From the NCBI RefSeq assembly GCF_002443255.2, contig NW_019211455.1, forward strand, positions 42,158,837 through 42,222,836: a DNA stretch of 64,000 nt, given 5' to 3'. This DNA comes from Varroa destructor. Its lineage: Eukaryota > Arthropoda > Arachnida > Mesostigmata > Varroidae. The notes beneath the pieces are model-generated. The model had not been told where the DNA came from. It was given only the letters and a program-made list of their open reading frames with translations, and made no database searches. Shown piece by piece: positions 26,803 through 39,001 of the stretch. The position numbers and the translations under genes were made by a program. How positions within the stretch are numbered: the stretch's first letter is position 1; each line of letters begins with the position of its first letter.

Positions 26803-28119
26803 CTGTTGACAAAGGGAATACTACCAGCACATTTCCTACTTTCGGCTATATTTGGCTATGCCGGGTAATCGGAGAGATGGCAAGAGCGGAAGAAATCGTC
26901 TTGCGAGAAATGATTTTGATGATAAGCCATAAGCACTGGCGGGCGTAGGGGAAGCGGTAACCGTAGTGGCATTGTGTAGTGGGATCCGTCCTGATCCAAC
27001 ATTCGAGGTTAGGAAAAGTAGCGGCCATAAGAAAGAATAGAAGGTTAACCTAAAAGAAACGAGACGATGAGAACGGCAAACTAGAATAAAAAAAATTGAT
27101 ATAAACGAGAGAAAAGTAGGCATTTTAAGCATATATCTCAAACCGATTAAGAATGTGTAAAACGCTGTAGTGAAAAAATTGCTTAGTTTTATGAGCATAA
27201 AATTCTATTTTGGAAAGGTAGATTCTCTATTTTCTGCAATGGAAGTACATAAGTGTTTTTTGGAAACGGGTGAAGCAGTTTCCTGAAAGGCATGTATCGC
27301 TTAACGTTTTATTGATGGTTTATTTAACAAACTGGTGTTTCAGAATAAAATGTCGAAAATTTTAACTGAGACCAAAAACGAATGAGAGGTGATTTGAGGT
27401 CATGGGGAAGTGAAAGCCTGATTCGACAAGACCACTGAAAAGGGAAAAAAAGGCGCGTTTTGGCACGAAGGGTTATTTTTTACCACAAACAAACAGGAAA
27501 GTGAACCCTTTCGGAATTTACGAGTCTCGGACCTGCGAGTGCGGACGGGGGGCGAAGTTAAGTATCGAAAGCGACTTTAGTTGCACAGGTTGCCACCACA
27601 CCCTATCGGTTTTTCTTTTTCTGTATATATTACGCTACAGTTTTTGTACTACAGTTTTACGCTACTTGACCCAAAGGCAGACCCAAATTTAGGGAGTAGT
27701 ATAAAAGGCGGTTGAAATAGGAATACAGTCAAACAGCAGCTACGACTTCCAGCAGAATGACTCACGTTCCTAACATGGCCATTTATACGACACATGAAAA
27801 GATAAGAAATCAATACATGTTAACGCGTGTGGTAGTAAAAGTTAATATATACAGGATTTTCATCCGGATATTGCACAAATAACACCGTAATGTCATTACG
27901 ATGTTTTGTAGATTGAACATACACACATCTGAAACATGTCCATAAAATCATCCCTTCCATGGTGCTATTCTTTAAATTCCTTCGTGTGACCATTTTTCCC
28001 CATTTCGTAACAAAGGCGTTTCCAAAGTGTCCATATCCATGTAATACCAATCAGTTTAACGGCCCAGATACTGCACCTGCCGTTACAAGCAAAGGAGGAA
28101 TTGTCAGCCGATATAATTA

Positions 28120-28589
28120 CGTATAGGGTAAAATTAAATTATTATCTGTATTTAATAATCGAAAACATCTTTTTCTCATGTAATAAAAGAATCATAAATT
28201 CTGTATACTCATCAGATCAACATCATTGATATTCAATTATCTTTATACATAGTTGGGTAAATTAATTAAATATAATCTGGCAATAGCAGTAAAAATTGAT
28301 ATCTTCAATTACTTCAGTGTTATGATTTTCCAATAAAAATCTGTTAGTTAGTTAAAATATTAATTATAATGTATCTCATTAAAACAATAATAAAAATTAA
28401 AAGAAAAAATAAAGAATGGTCATAAAAAATCATTTGTTCTCTAATAGAAGAATTTACATACATTATTATACATATAAATAAAAAAATATTATCTAAGACA
28501 TTTCTATATTTTCAAATTGTTTTCTATTTTTGAATATTAATTCTGGCAATATATTGAATGTAATTCATTTATTGTTAGTATTATTATTA

Positions 28590-28590
<1 letters not shown>
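28120..28590. repeat. Strongly AT-rich island
   Basis: This stretch is far more AT-rich than its surroundings, with many short A and T runs and very few G or C. It ends directly at a (GA)13 repeat. No coding potential. It could be a matrix attachment-like sequence, an old insertion, or simple local drift. Confidence 0.6.

Positions 28591-28616
<26 letters not shown>
28591..28616 (+). repeat. (GA)13 microsatellite
   Basis: Thirteen uninterrupted GA units at the edge of the AT-rich island, in a proposed intron. Confidence 0.95.
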
Positions 28617-28620
<4 letters not shown>

Positions 28621-30437
28621 TTATCTGGAGAAAAATTAAATCTTCATTGAAGGTTATAATTCAGAGTACGAGAATTTGCTATTACTAGTCACACTGATCG
28701 GCGATCGATTAGTCAAAGGTTTAATACTTAGCAAGCCAAATGGTCCACTTGCAGTTTCCAATAGTATATTACGTACGATATTATCCACTAGAAGTTCTTA
28801 GCAGCTAAGTTTCGGCTCGTACTGATTGATATTCGGTGTTCTTATAAGGAACCTGGCGTTACGTGAACTCTCGAGAAGACACTGTAAAGTTCAATGGCCA
28901 TATAACTTCGATCCGATTAGAACTATCGACAAAGCTTTACGCAACACACTTCCGGCTTCACAGTTAACGACAGAAAGCTGGCTGATGTCGAGGTTACTTA
29001 GCTATTTGCTAATCTTTCCCGTTTCCCTATTGAACTATAAAATAATACTACGGCAATTGCAATATTCCAATAACTTCGCAACTTTTCCAGCTTTTCATCG
29101 AAACTGTCCCGTCACGTTTTTGTAGAAGCTTCGTTTTGCAATCAGAAGGACCTGGCCGGATCTTCTGTGCATTTTGAAGTACGTGTCGATGGCCAACGAA
29201 TCCAGCGTTCGAGCTACAATAATCGATTCTGTCTTAACCTTCTAGCAGTAAGTCCCTTTGTGGATGCGCGTTAGGGGTGTCACTACTTAGGTATAGTCGC
29301 TGGTTGAATGGTTGACGACTATACCGAAGTGAGCCGTAGCGATTATACCGGAGCTGAGTTCAATTTTTCGCTGCACGACTTTCATGTTAACTTTTGCTTT
29401 TTCTTACCTTCTTTTATAGAGAGAGAGGATTATCAATGCCTTAAACCGCGTTTGTTGTCAGTAACCCTCTGCGGCCCCTCGGTAGTTGTTCCCCTCTTAG
29501 ATACCTTTTTTCTCATTGTAAGATTTGGGTTCTACTCATTCCGATTGAACATCGTGAAAAATTAACAGTAGGATTTTAGCGGGAGTAGTTGAGGTTATTG
29601 ACGGAAACTACCAGTACGGGAATGGGCTACCGATGAGTCAGCGACGTTTGTATGGTTGTACTTCCACTGTGTTTTTTGTGGCGCGGTGATTGTATTGATA
29701 AGGCCGACCGACCCAGTGGCTATGTGCTCACTGAGGCTGGGTGACAATGCCCGTAATCAACGGCGACCGTTTGCATTATATTGGCATTAGGAATGGCAAA
29801 GAGGGTTGCTAGGATAGGAGCGTCGTAGCGATAGGGCAGAAGGTCGTTATAGTTATCATCTACCTGAGAAAACGGCTAATTCCGCTCACCGTATGGAATC
29901 GGCCTTAATTTTTTCGCAGAATATCCGCGAGAATAATAATCGAGATGCGCTGTCGCCGTTCCACCAATACGGGAACATCAACAGTCAACTACTCGACGAA
30001 TTGTCGGTCACAGGAACTAGTACGTCTTTGCTTCTCTTCTCATACGAACACGTTTGTACTCGATGCGTATACGAGGCGCGAAACGACTTCAAAGCTGCTT
30101 ACAGGCAGAGGACTATTTGAGCAAACTTTGTGCTATGGTTAAAACACCAAGAACAAAAAAAGAGTTCATTTCAGTGTGAGTAATACCCCGCAGTAAATGC
30201 TGTGACTACTTGCAATCACCCCATGAGTGTGGCCATCCAATTAGAGTATCGAACACGGAGGTCCGTTTCATTCATTTACAACGTCCGTGGCGTTGTCGGC
30301 ATCGTCATTGACAGATGGCACTCATATAGTTAATAGGCGTAGTTACTGTTATAGATCCCCTTCGGGAGCCAATAGATGATCTTCCTGTTAGTATTGTTCG
30401 TTGTTGTCATCTCCTCCAGCCTGTCAGCCGCGCTCAC

Positions 30438-30467
30438 CAAGACCAGAAGCAGCAACAGGAAGAACAT
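30438..30467 (-). CDS. Possible alternative first exon with a signal-peptide core
   Basis: An ATG at 30467 opens MFFLLLLLVL and reaches a donor-like site (CTTG|GTGAGCGC) in phase 0, the phase accepted by exon C (and by the candidate at 26731-26802). An in-frame TAA lies upstream. If unspliced the frame continues VSAADRLEEM and so on to a stop, which is also a classic signal peptide. The context at -3 is C, so initiation would be weak. It could be an internal promoter product of the same gene, but a run of Leu codons in CT-rich DNA arises easily by chance. Confidence 0.15.
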
Positions 30468-31712
30468 AAGACTCGCGACAGACGTTGGCTTGAAATATGG
30501 AGTTTATCGTCGTATTATTGTTTTTCTGCTCCTCCTGCCCCCAAAGTAACAGACAGTCGGAGGTGCAAAGAAGAGACAGTATTACCGAAGGAAACACATT
30601 CAGTTGGGCAGACCCTTTACCGTTTACGCGTTTATCGTTTCTGTTGTATTTATCATCATCGCCGTTAAATCCCATAGTTATGTTCCATAGTAGGTACGTG
30701 CTTGCAAAAATAAATATATAAAAGTAATAAGATAAATATCTTTCGTGCAGAACGAATCATTAATCAGTAGCGATTGCAGGTCTACATCGCTGATCCGTGA
30801 GCGGATCGTAGATGGTACTAGATTGCCGATCGCTATCGGCTACCGCTTGCCTTAACGAATCTTGGAGTACGACGAGCATGATCGATACGCGTTATTTTTG
30901 TAAAGTATCAACTAGCTACAACTGATCACGGTCTCGAGAAATGCAAGGATGGCAGAACTCAAATGGACATATTGGATCTACTCGCATGTAGACAGTGAAT
31001 TGTTTTAATCTCTAGATCGAAGTACTCCAAGAACTTCTGGTAAACTACGACAGGTAAATTGGTCGAGATACTTATCCTCGAACTGGCCATAAGAGATTCG
31101 CTTGAATGCCAGATCCACGCTGTATACTGCTTCTAGACAAATCGTTTGCCTACTTTCTACAGACAGTACATATATGTAAAAAACACATCTGTTTGCTACT
31201 TCCCGCAACGAATGTTTGGCGCCACTTATGCCCTACATTACCGAACCGCGATCAGCAGCGCCATATCAATCGGACGTAAGCGTCCAACAACCATCTGCTC
31301 TCACCAGTTCCCTACGGTAGCATTTCTTATAATTCGCCTGTGTTTTTCGAACTTTTTTCGTGCCCTCACGTGTCTCCTGTGTAGTCGTTCAGATATGCTT
31401 ATACAAATGTGTATGCCTATGTAGTTCGCTTGTTATTTTAGGCTTCATCTAATTTGCTAAAAGACCTGCGTATCATCAACTTTTGTGATCGAGCCGAAAA
31501 AGATTCTATGTCAGTACCCAAAGACCTTTTCTGCACTGTACAACGTTCTCCCCTATTTATCTAGGCTGCGTTTTGTCAGCTGCTACTGATCTTGGCATCG
31601 TTCCCATCTCGACAGCAATCTCATGCACATATTACTTATAAGTGGCCACCATCGTGTCATAATTTCCTTCGACCCATACAATATAGGCTTAGGACACTTT
31701 TGCTTCGAAAAC

Positions 31713-31727
31713 GGGGGGGGGGGGGGG
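31713..31727 (+). repeat. G15 homopolymer
   Basis: Fifteen consecutive G followed by purine-rich sequence. Shorter G runs occur at about 31936-31944 and 32060-32067, making a small cluster of G tracts. Confidence 0.9.
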
Positions 31728-32527
31728 AGGAGAAGGGAGGCATAAGGATGGTGCCTTAATGGTGTCTTGTCGTACCGCCTGTCCTGGCAGCGAGCCAACT
31801 ACATGCTTGGTTTGGCCGCTATTGGCAACAATTACAACCACAACAACAAAAGCAATAGTAGTGGCAAGAACGACAAAGCTTTGACGAGACTTGTCGGGAT
31901 TCACTCTAGTAGCCTGAATATTTGCGCCATCGGGAGGGGGGGGGACTTCTTGGCATCACTATTATAAGCACCATTCGCCTTTTACTTTTGTGCTGCATCC
32001 TTCAAAACCCCACAGACCGCCACTTATCGACACAACACGTGTGGCTTGGCTAGCGTAGTCGGGGGGGGACGGTCGATATCTCCGCGACGAGAGGGGATGC
32101 ATTTCATTTTTGAAACGAGGCGGCTGAAACGAAAATGAAAAGTGTAAAGCAATAAGGCCGAGCTTCACCTCAAATCGTTCAGCTGGACCTTCTTTTCATG
32201 TGACTTCAAAACGTGTATACGATGTTCCTTTATGAGCGAATCTCCGTCTTTCTGGAAGCCATGAATATTCGTGTATGAATACTGCGACAACCTCCCTCAT
32301 TGTTATTACGACCGTTGCGATAAAGCAACGCTGAAGTTGGCTTACTACCCAAAACGGCATGAGGAAACGAAAATGGGCGAACATTTACCCATTGTTGAGG
32401 TGTCGCTAATACAACGCCGCACGTTCCTATCACAGGGCAGAGAGCGACGTCCAATGCATCACACATGCATATAGATACATAATACTAAAAATCGATTGTA
32501 GTTATCTGATTCAATAGGTATAATAAG

Positions 32528-32553
32528 AATAATAGTTAGTAATAACTATTATT
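32528..32553 (+). repeat. 11-bp AT-rich inverted repeat
   Basis: The arms aataatagtta and taactattatt enclose a 4-nt loop. Chance is possible in AT-rich DNA. Confidence 0.6.
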
Positions 32554-34287
32554 ATATTATCCTCTCTAGTCTATACGATCGAAACAAACCTTTCCCGCAG
32601 TTAGTCAGCCATTAGAAGAAAGTACGCCACAATCTTCTTCCTTTATATAACTACAAGGGCTATCGCTTTTACTGATAGTCTGTGACGAGTTAATGCCACA
32701 AAAACACAACTAATCACGCAGTGAGAACCAACATCAATACAAGATTAACCAAAGAAAAAAAACTTCTTGCGACGATTGTCCAGTATAACGTAGCGATGAA
32801 ACTGACCATTGTGTTTACATGCAGGTATCAATACAGAAATTATCTTTAAATTGAAGCCAGAGACGACATCGAGTCAGTGAACGAACGTTACGACATTTAC
32901 AGCAACCCATTAATGCCTATTAACACCTATGACGGGCGTGAATGTCTGGACCTAACGTACATAGACGAGAAGGCATTGCTTTACGTTCCTGTTTGCATCC
33001 CGACAAGCACTCAGGATGCTGTTATCATGTTAGAGTGCTGGTCCTACCTTCTGAGTACAGCATCTCTTGTATTCTCTATGCTTGACATCGCTTTCTGACG
33101 CTCCCGTTCTCAAACCTTCCTTAAAGCCTTTGTCAACGTCTCCGCTCCGCTAGCATCAATCAACGCAGATACTGGAGGTACTTCGATGGGCGAACGACAA
33201 TTTACCACCTTGCCAGTATTAGATGACACAACACCCAGGTAAATCAATACAAGGCAGAAACTCTCTTGGCCGTCCACGAGTAGCTGAAAAGGGGGGATTA
33301 CTATCCTGACCTTTTTTTTGCGCTAGTTATGATTAGGTAGAAAGCAGCGGTAGAACTGCGGGCTGGTAATGGTTGTACATGGTGACTATGCATTAGAAGC
33401 ACGAAAAAACAAATGTCTCGGTGGTCCACGATACGTTAGGCATCGGCAATAAAGTTGAAGCTCATAAAAAAAGAGAAAGAAAAAAGTGAAGATAGATAAA
33501 CCTTGAACAGCGTCGCACGAGGTCGAGTGGATTCGCCATGATATGGTCAGTGCCTCTGGCATAGGGAAAGGCTGTGTCACAGGAAGTACTTTAACGCACA
33601 GGGCTCTTTGTTAAGTTTTGAACAGTTCTATGTCCAATGTGCTTTTTCGGAAGAACTGAAAACACCTATCGACGATACTTTTCCCCTCAACGGATAATGA
33701 TGTCTGTAGCCCAATAGTGATTAATTCTGAATGTTAACTCTAGTACACTATAAAATGAGCGGACGTATTGTTAATCAATTTTGGTCAAATACTACCCCAA
33801 TGTATGTCAGTACAAAGGACTTAACTGCTTCGGAAAAACCGACTTCGTCCTCACTGGTAGTGTTACCTTAAATCACATGGCTGCGGCTGCCTTACGCTCG
33901 ACTCGTCATATCAGCGTAAGACGCAATTGCGAAATAGGACTATTTGGCACACAATAGACCACGTGACTCTTCTCTGAATGCGTTCAATATCTTATCTGTT
34001 TCGTACTAAGATATCATGATAACGATATATAGGGTCCCATTGGTTTTCTACTCTTGCCTACTCTAAAGTTGACCCTCAAGGACGCCTGCAACTCGTGTCC
34101 TCAGCGAGACATTATCGTTTTTCTATTTTCTGGGACATTAATTAATATCCTTCGCTAATGAGCTTTTCCATCTATTTTCACCAGAGCTGGTGCAATCACT
34201 TGAATGACAACGCTACCTTGGCTGCATTTTCGTATGTTGATCTTGTCGATCAATTAACGCTTTCGAGGAACAGAACCCTGTGAGATA

Positions 34288-34298
34288 CCCCCCCCCCC
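34288..34298 (+). repeat. C11 homopolymer
   Basis: Eleven consecutive C in otherwise mixed sequence inside a proposed intron. Confidence 0.9.
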
Positions 34299-36434
34299 TT
34301 TAACTTTGATATTGCCTGGTTTCCATTCATCCTAACTGTATATGAAAGCCGACCACATCAGTCACGATGCTCCGTTTGTCAATAATTCGTGCTTTTTTTT
34401 GCTAGGCTTCTGTTCGGCTTGCATGTTCTCCAAAGATGCTACTGCATCTTGCCATAGTAAATACTAGAACAATATAGTGATCTTTGTGCTCTGTCTTTCA
34501 GTCTGCTTCTGGCGGGCTAACTAGGTTCATTAAAGTGTCTTGAGGTCGATGCTTCTAGTGCACACGCGCCATCTTAAGTCTTCGCACTCCCCCCTGGCAT
34601 GTAACGGTGTGGCTTTTGGCCAAACGATAAATTACGGACAAAATATGGATAAGGCTTCTAGTATTTACAACAAAAGCGGCAGCACCGCCGTAGCGTCTGC
34701 TAGTGCTGAGCTAGGCCTAGGGGGACAATATGTTATGAGTGTGTTTGTCTGGTTTTGGGTTTGTACGCCACGTATATGTTTTTCTGTTGGTGTGTGTATT
34801 TCCCTGTGTATACATTTGTCAGGCCATCATGTCAGGTAGAACTGCAAGACTTGCCAATGCCAACATAGCCTAGCAACATAGAAGCTAAGCGGTAGCCGCC
34901 ATACCAGGACACATTGTAAGCAACATGGTGCCTCAAGGGCTACCTTGTTTCTTACGGGGTAAAGGGTCGTCACCCCTATTCACTATAGTCATAAAACTAT
35001 GGTAACGGTACAGACAGCGGTCGGCTACTAAGTAGCGACGACGGCCAGGCGGGCAATAAGGACTTGCAGAAAAATCGACGATCAAACCTCAGCCAACCGC
35101 CGTGACGGTATGACTAAGGAATGGCAAAACCCAAACAGGACCCGTTGTAAGATGGAGCCCTGATCAAGAGATTAAGACCGCCAAGATTAATGGCGTTATG
35201 CACTTAGGCATAATGGGGCAGTTTGGGTTCCAGTATCGTGGTTGTTGTTATTCTTGCTGTTATCGCTTAAACAACACCCCGATTTGCTTGGTTTCGACGT
35301 GCATCTTCTCTAGTCGCTAGTTCAGCGCTTCTTGCAGAGTATGTATAAGGAATCATCTAAGTCATATGCTTTCGACGGGAAATATTACGATTCGCTTTAT
35401 TGTACTATGCATTACTCTATCTAGGGACTACTGTTAGCGATAGTGGTGTTTAGTGAACCAAAAATCTTAATGGGCAGAAGGAATAACGGGTGTATGCGTT
35501 AGGCCACCAGGAAAATAGAGAAACTATCTAACTTTATTCTTCCTACCGCAGTAAGCAGTTGGGTACGAAGTGCCTCAGTCGACTCAATAGGACGTCGTTC
35601 TGCTGTTGCCGTCCTTTCTCGTCCTAACTAAGGCAGCCGCCCAAAAGCATCCACTCAAAAGCCTCCCATTCAGTGGAAGTCTTCAAAGGCAATATCATGT
35701 GAGTGATTGCTATGACCGCCTGTTGACAACGCTTACAAATGCACATGCTGGCGATCCCGGCCCCCCATGGAAGCCTCCTTTTCTCTATTCTAGTGACAGA
35801 AAAAACGAAGGGAAGCTACCTTGAGCTCGGAGTTCGCTAATGAGTCCTATAATAAATCCATCGACTAGCACTAACGACTAAGTGGGATAATACTCAGCTG
35901 TGCATTATGTGAAATGACAATATGTTCTAGCCACTTCCGTCGTATGTACGGCAGTTCTATTCGGTAGCCAGCCCAGTATATCTGCTATGGCGGGCTCGTA
36001 ACACATTACACTAGAACTGCTTGTTCATGCTCGCTACCATTACTACTTGCCCCTTCATTTTGCTTTTGTATGTCTGCGTCCTAGTTCGATATCCTGCCTC
36101 GCCTCTATCTCTGCTACCGCCACCCCGCCAGACTTCTCTCTTCATTACGGTTTCAGCGTCACCCTTGCCCATGCGCCGACTGTTATTGCCAGAGCTGTCG
36201 AGTTAGCCATCGTCGGTCGGGAATTCCCTAATAAGCATTAGCTGAGTTCAAACGGCGGACAGTGGTAATAATATGTTCGATGGTATAGCTGCCACCAACG
36301 CATCACCATTATCGCTGCCGGTGTGAGCGGTCGCTGCTGATACCCGGGATGGCGGCATAGCTCGGTCATACATGGGGTAAGTTGTCGGCCGGGAACAGTG
36401 GAACAGGTTGGCGATGAAGCAAAGATAAACTTAC

Positions 36435-36483
36435 CAATGCAGAGAAAGCATTGCCTCTCGGGTCTTCGGAGCCATGAATGGAG
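36435..36483 (-). CDS. Candidate alternative exon (B'), 49 nt, phase 2 to 0
   Basis: The acceptor tcgctgcttcgtcttcag| and a near-consensus donor (ATTG|GTAAGTTT) enclose 49 nt. One frame gives a split codon then 16 residues (SIHGSEDPRGNAFSAL). It accepts phase 2 and leaves phase 0, so it could join exon A (creating a Cys) to exon C, exactly as exon B does. B and B' cannot both be included without a frameshift, so they are either mutually exclusive alternatives or one is false. An upstream acceptor (cttttctcaag|T) in the same frame would extend it to 36501 and add CFVFS-like residues. No domain is recognisable. Splice signals are good, but the peptide is short and not diagnostic. Confidence 0.28.
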
Positions 36484-38100
36484 CTGAAGACGAAGCAGCG
36501 ACTTGAGAAAAGGCTTCTCCTGTGGAGTCGTTGCTTAAAATTTTTTCTGTGTTTCACGTAAACGCGAAATGCAGTAACGGTAGAGAAGCAAAGTCGTGCT
36601 CAATATAAGACGGGAGACGACCGTAGTTCAATCATGTTTGTCTTTCTGTTTTTTAACAGGCTTTTATGTTATCGTTTTGTGTTTGGCATCGACTCCTTGT
36701 GGCTTTTCGGTGAACAGAGGCCTGCGTCAAATGTGATTTTTTGACTGTAGATTATTCTCGTGTTCTGTGCTATGGCAGATGGGTAGTCAAATGTTACTTA
36801 GCTTGTTGAATCAGTTAGAGACTATTGGACAACATGCATTAGTGAAAACACGGCGGAAACGTACTAAACAAGCTGAAATAACGGTAACAGAGTATCCCCG
36901 CGAAATGTAATTAGAATCCCTGGTCGGCTAACATCTTTCCGCGAAAGATTCGAGGTAGTACTAGGATGGCTATGACAAACTCTAGAGTGGACAGCAAAAC
37001 AACTGTCTTGGCTCTAAGTACAATAGAGCTCAGTTGTATATGGCCGATACTCCTTTCTCTTTAATTAAGAGTAATTAGCGCTATTGGAATTGTCCCGTCT
37101 TCCGAAAGCAGAACATCCGAATGTAACCTGGGAGGTCTGACTGTAGGCCCATATAAAGGAAACGGAATTCCCGTCATTGTGCAATAGTGAAATTTTTTCC
37201 CACTATACATCGGGACACGTGAGGCAATCTAGGTTCGACGCTGAGCGTAACCAGGTCTTATTTGACTCTGGAAGCGGCCAGTCATTCGAAGCAAATTTTA
37301 GGGGCAGGATCAGAAGTAAGACTCGAAGAACTGACAAGAGAGGTCGAGCCTTGTTATGGACCTAAATGAATGTTTGAAGGATTACCTCCGGTACATTCGT
37401 TCACTGCTTCAAACAACTGGCGGCCTAAATGAATCTTGTGTCTATGCTCGATACATAGACCACCTCTTTGCTATACAATAGCGTTAGCACTATAATATCA
37501 GACTTTGTCAGGAATCTGCATCCGAATAGACGGCTCATTTCATTCAAATAGAAACCACCTTTAAACGTATTTAAACATCTATTTCACTTGAGACTGGTTT
37601 CAGACAAGCTGGTTAGCCGTTAGTTGGCCAAGGCATTCTCTATGGATCATTCGCAGTCGTCAGTGGAAGCCGGTGACCACATACGCTTTTTTTGTTCGTA
37701 CTCTTTAACTGCCACTATTGGTTACGTCCTATGGCATCGGTCAATGCGCAGTCCATCCTGCGAACCACGATGGTGTCTATGAGCTCCGGACTTCTCTAGC
37801 ACAAGTGTACAGAATACTCACACACTCGGATGAATTTCGCCATACGGCTTTGTGTAGTCCGGTTAGATTTCTATACCGACCAGATCGGGGTCAGTCATCG
37901 GTAGCTATCAGGTCGAGCTCCTCTGATACTTCTCTCTCTCCGCAGGTAGCTCTCAACGCAGGCTAAATGATCGTGAAGTTGGTATACCTGCATAAATCAC
38001 CAGGCGCCTAATAATAGTATAGTCATTGTTGCAAGGAGCTGTTTACCTTCCATACCCTAATAAGCAACTTCGCTCTCTTCAGCGATAGGACGCTATAGGA

Positions 38101-38166
38101 GTTTTCGCCAATTTCCACTGCTGTTTGGCCAGCAAACAGCAGAAGGGAAAGGGTTCAGCCCGAAAA
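38101..38166 (+). repeat. Extended imperfect hairpin
   Basis: A 10-bp perfect stem (ctgctgtttg / caaacagcag) around a 5-nt loop is extended outward by tttcc/ggaaa and then ttttcg/cgaaaa, separated by asymmetric internal loops. In total about 21 bp of pairing over 66 nt. Confidence 0.5.
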
Positions 38167-38981
38167 TGGAAAGAATAAAATCGATCGCACAATTGTTGAA
38201 TCAGCGCAAGAATTAGGGATAGACGTAAATAAAAACAGTGGCGGCAATATCATGCATTTCTAGCACCCCTCCAATTGTATGCGATGATCGTCAGCCATAT
38301 TTGACCGCGAGGGCGTGCCCATACATCAAAGGCAAATGTGCACTTACAAGCCCCACAGCCTACATGCTGAGGGATCAACATGGCCTCTGTTCACCACGTG
38401 TGTGGAACAACGTCTGAAAAATGGTGCCGCAAGCAGATTCCAGCGGAATCTTGTTCGCCAACTAGAATTCGGCACGCTTCGGCTAATTTATAGTTGGGGG
38501 GTCGGTGTACATTGGAAAGGGTTGACACGAAATGGTGACTGTGCCGGAACGATAGAAAGGTGCCCGCTGGGTAAATGCCAACACTCTCGCTAGTGCGCCC
38601 GTCTAGGAGACGCGCGAGCTGTTGAAGCGAGACGAACGTCTGTCGGTTCAGCAGTCGTTCTTCAAGTGAAAACCGCAGTTAGATTTGGAGACAACAGCAA
38701 AACCGTTTATCGATGATGAGCGGTCGCGGGACAATCGCGACAAACGGAGGCGGTGCAAAGGTCCGAAAAAGGTACAACGAGAAAGGGCGGAAATCGTCTG
38801 TGCATTTACTGCTTCACTGGTAATGGTAGACGCATGCCTTGCCAAGCGTTAAAGGTCTATGACCTATAGTAACCTAAAAGGGAAGCTGAGAAAATAGATA
38901 GTGACAACTCGAAAATTTTATTTGGTATAGTTACATATGGATCAAACTGAGCACTTATTTGACCAAGAATAATATATACAC

Positions 38982-39001
38982 ATATATATATATATATATA
39001 T
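38982..39001 (+). repeat. (TA)n microsatellite
   Basis: About ten TA units flanked by further AT/CA-rich sequence. Confidence 0.9.
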
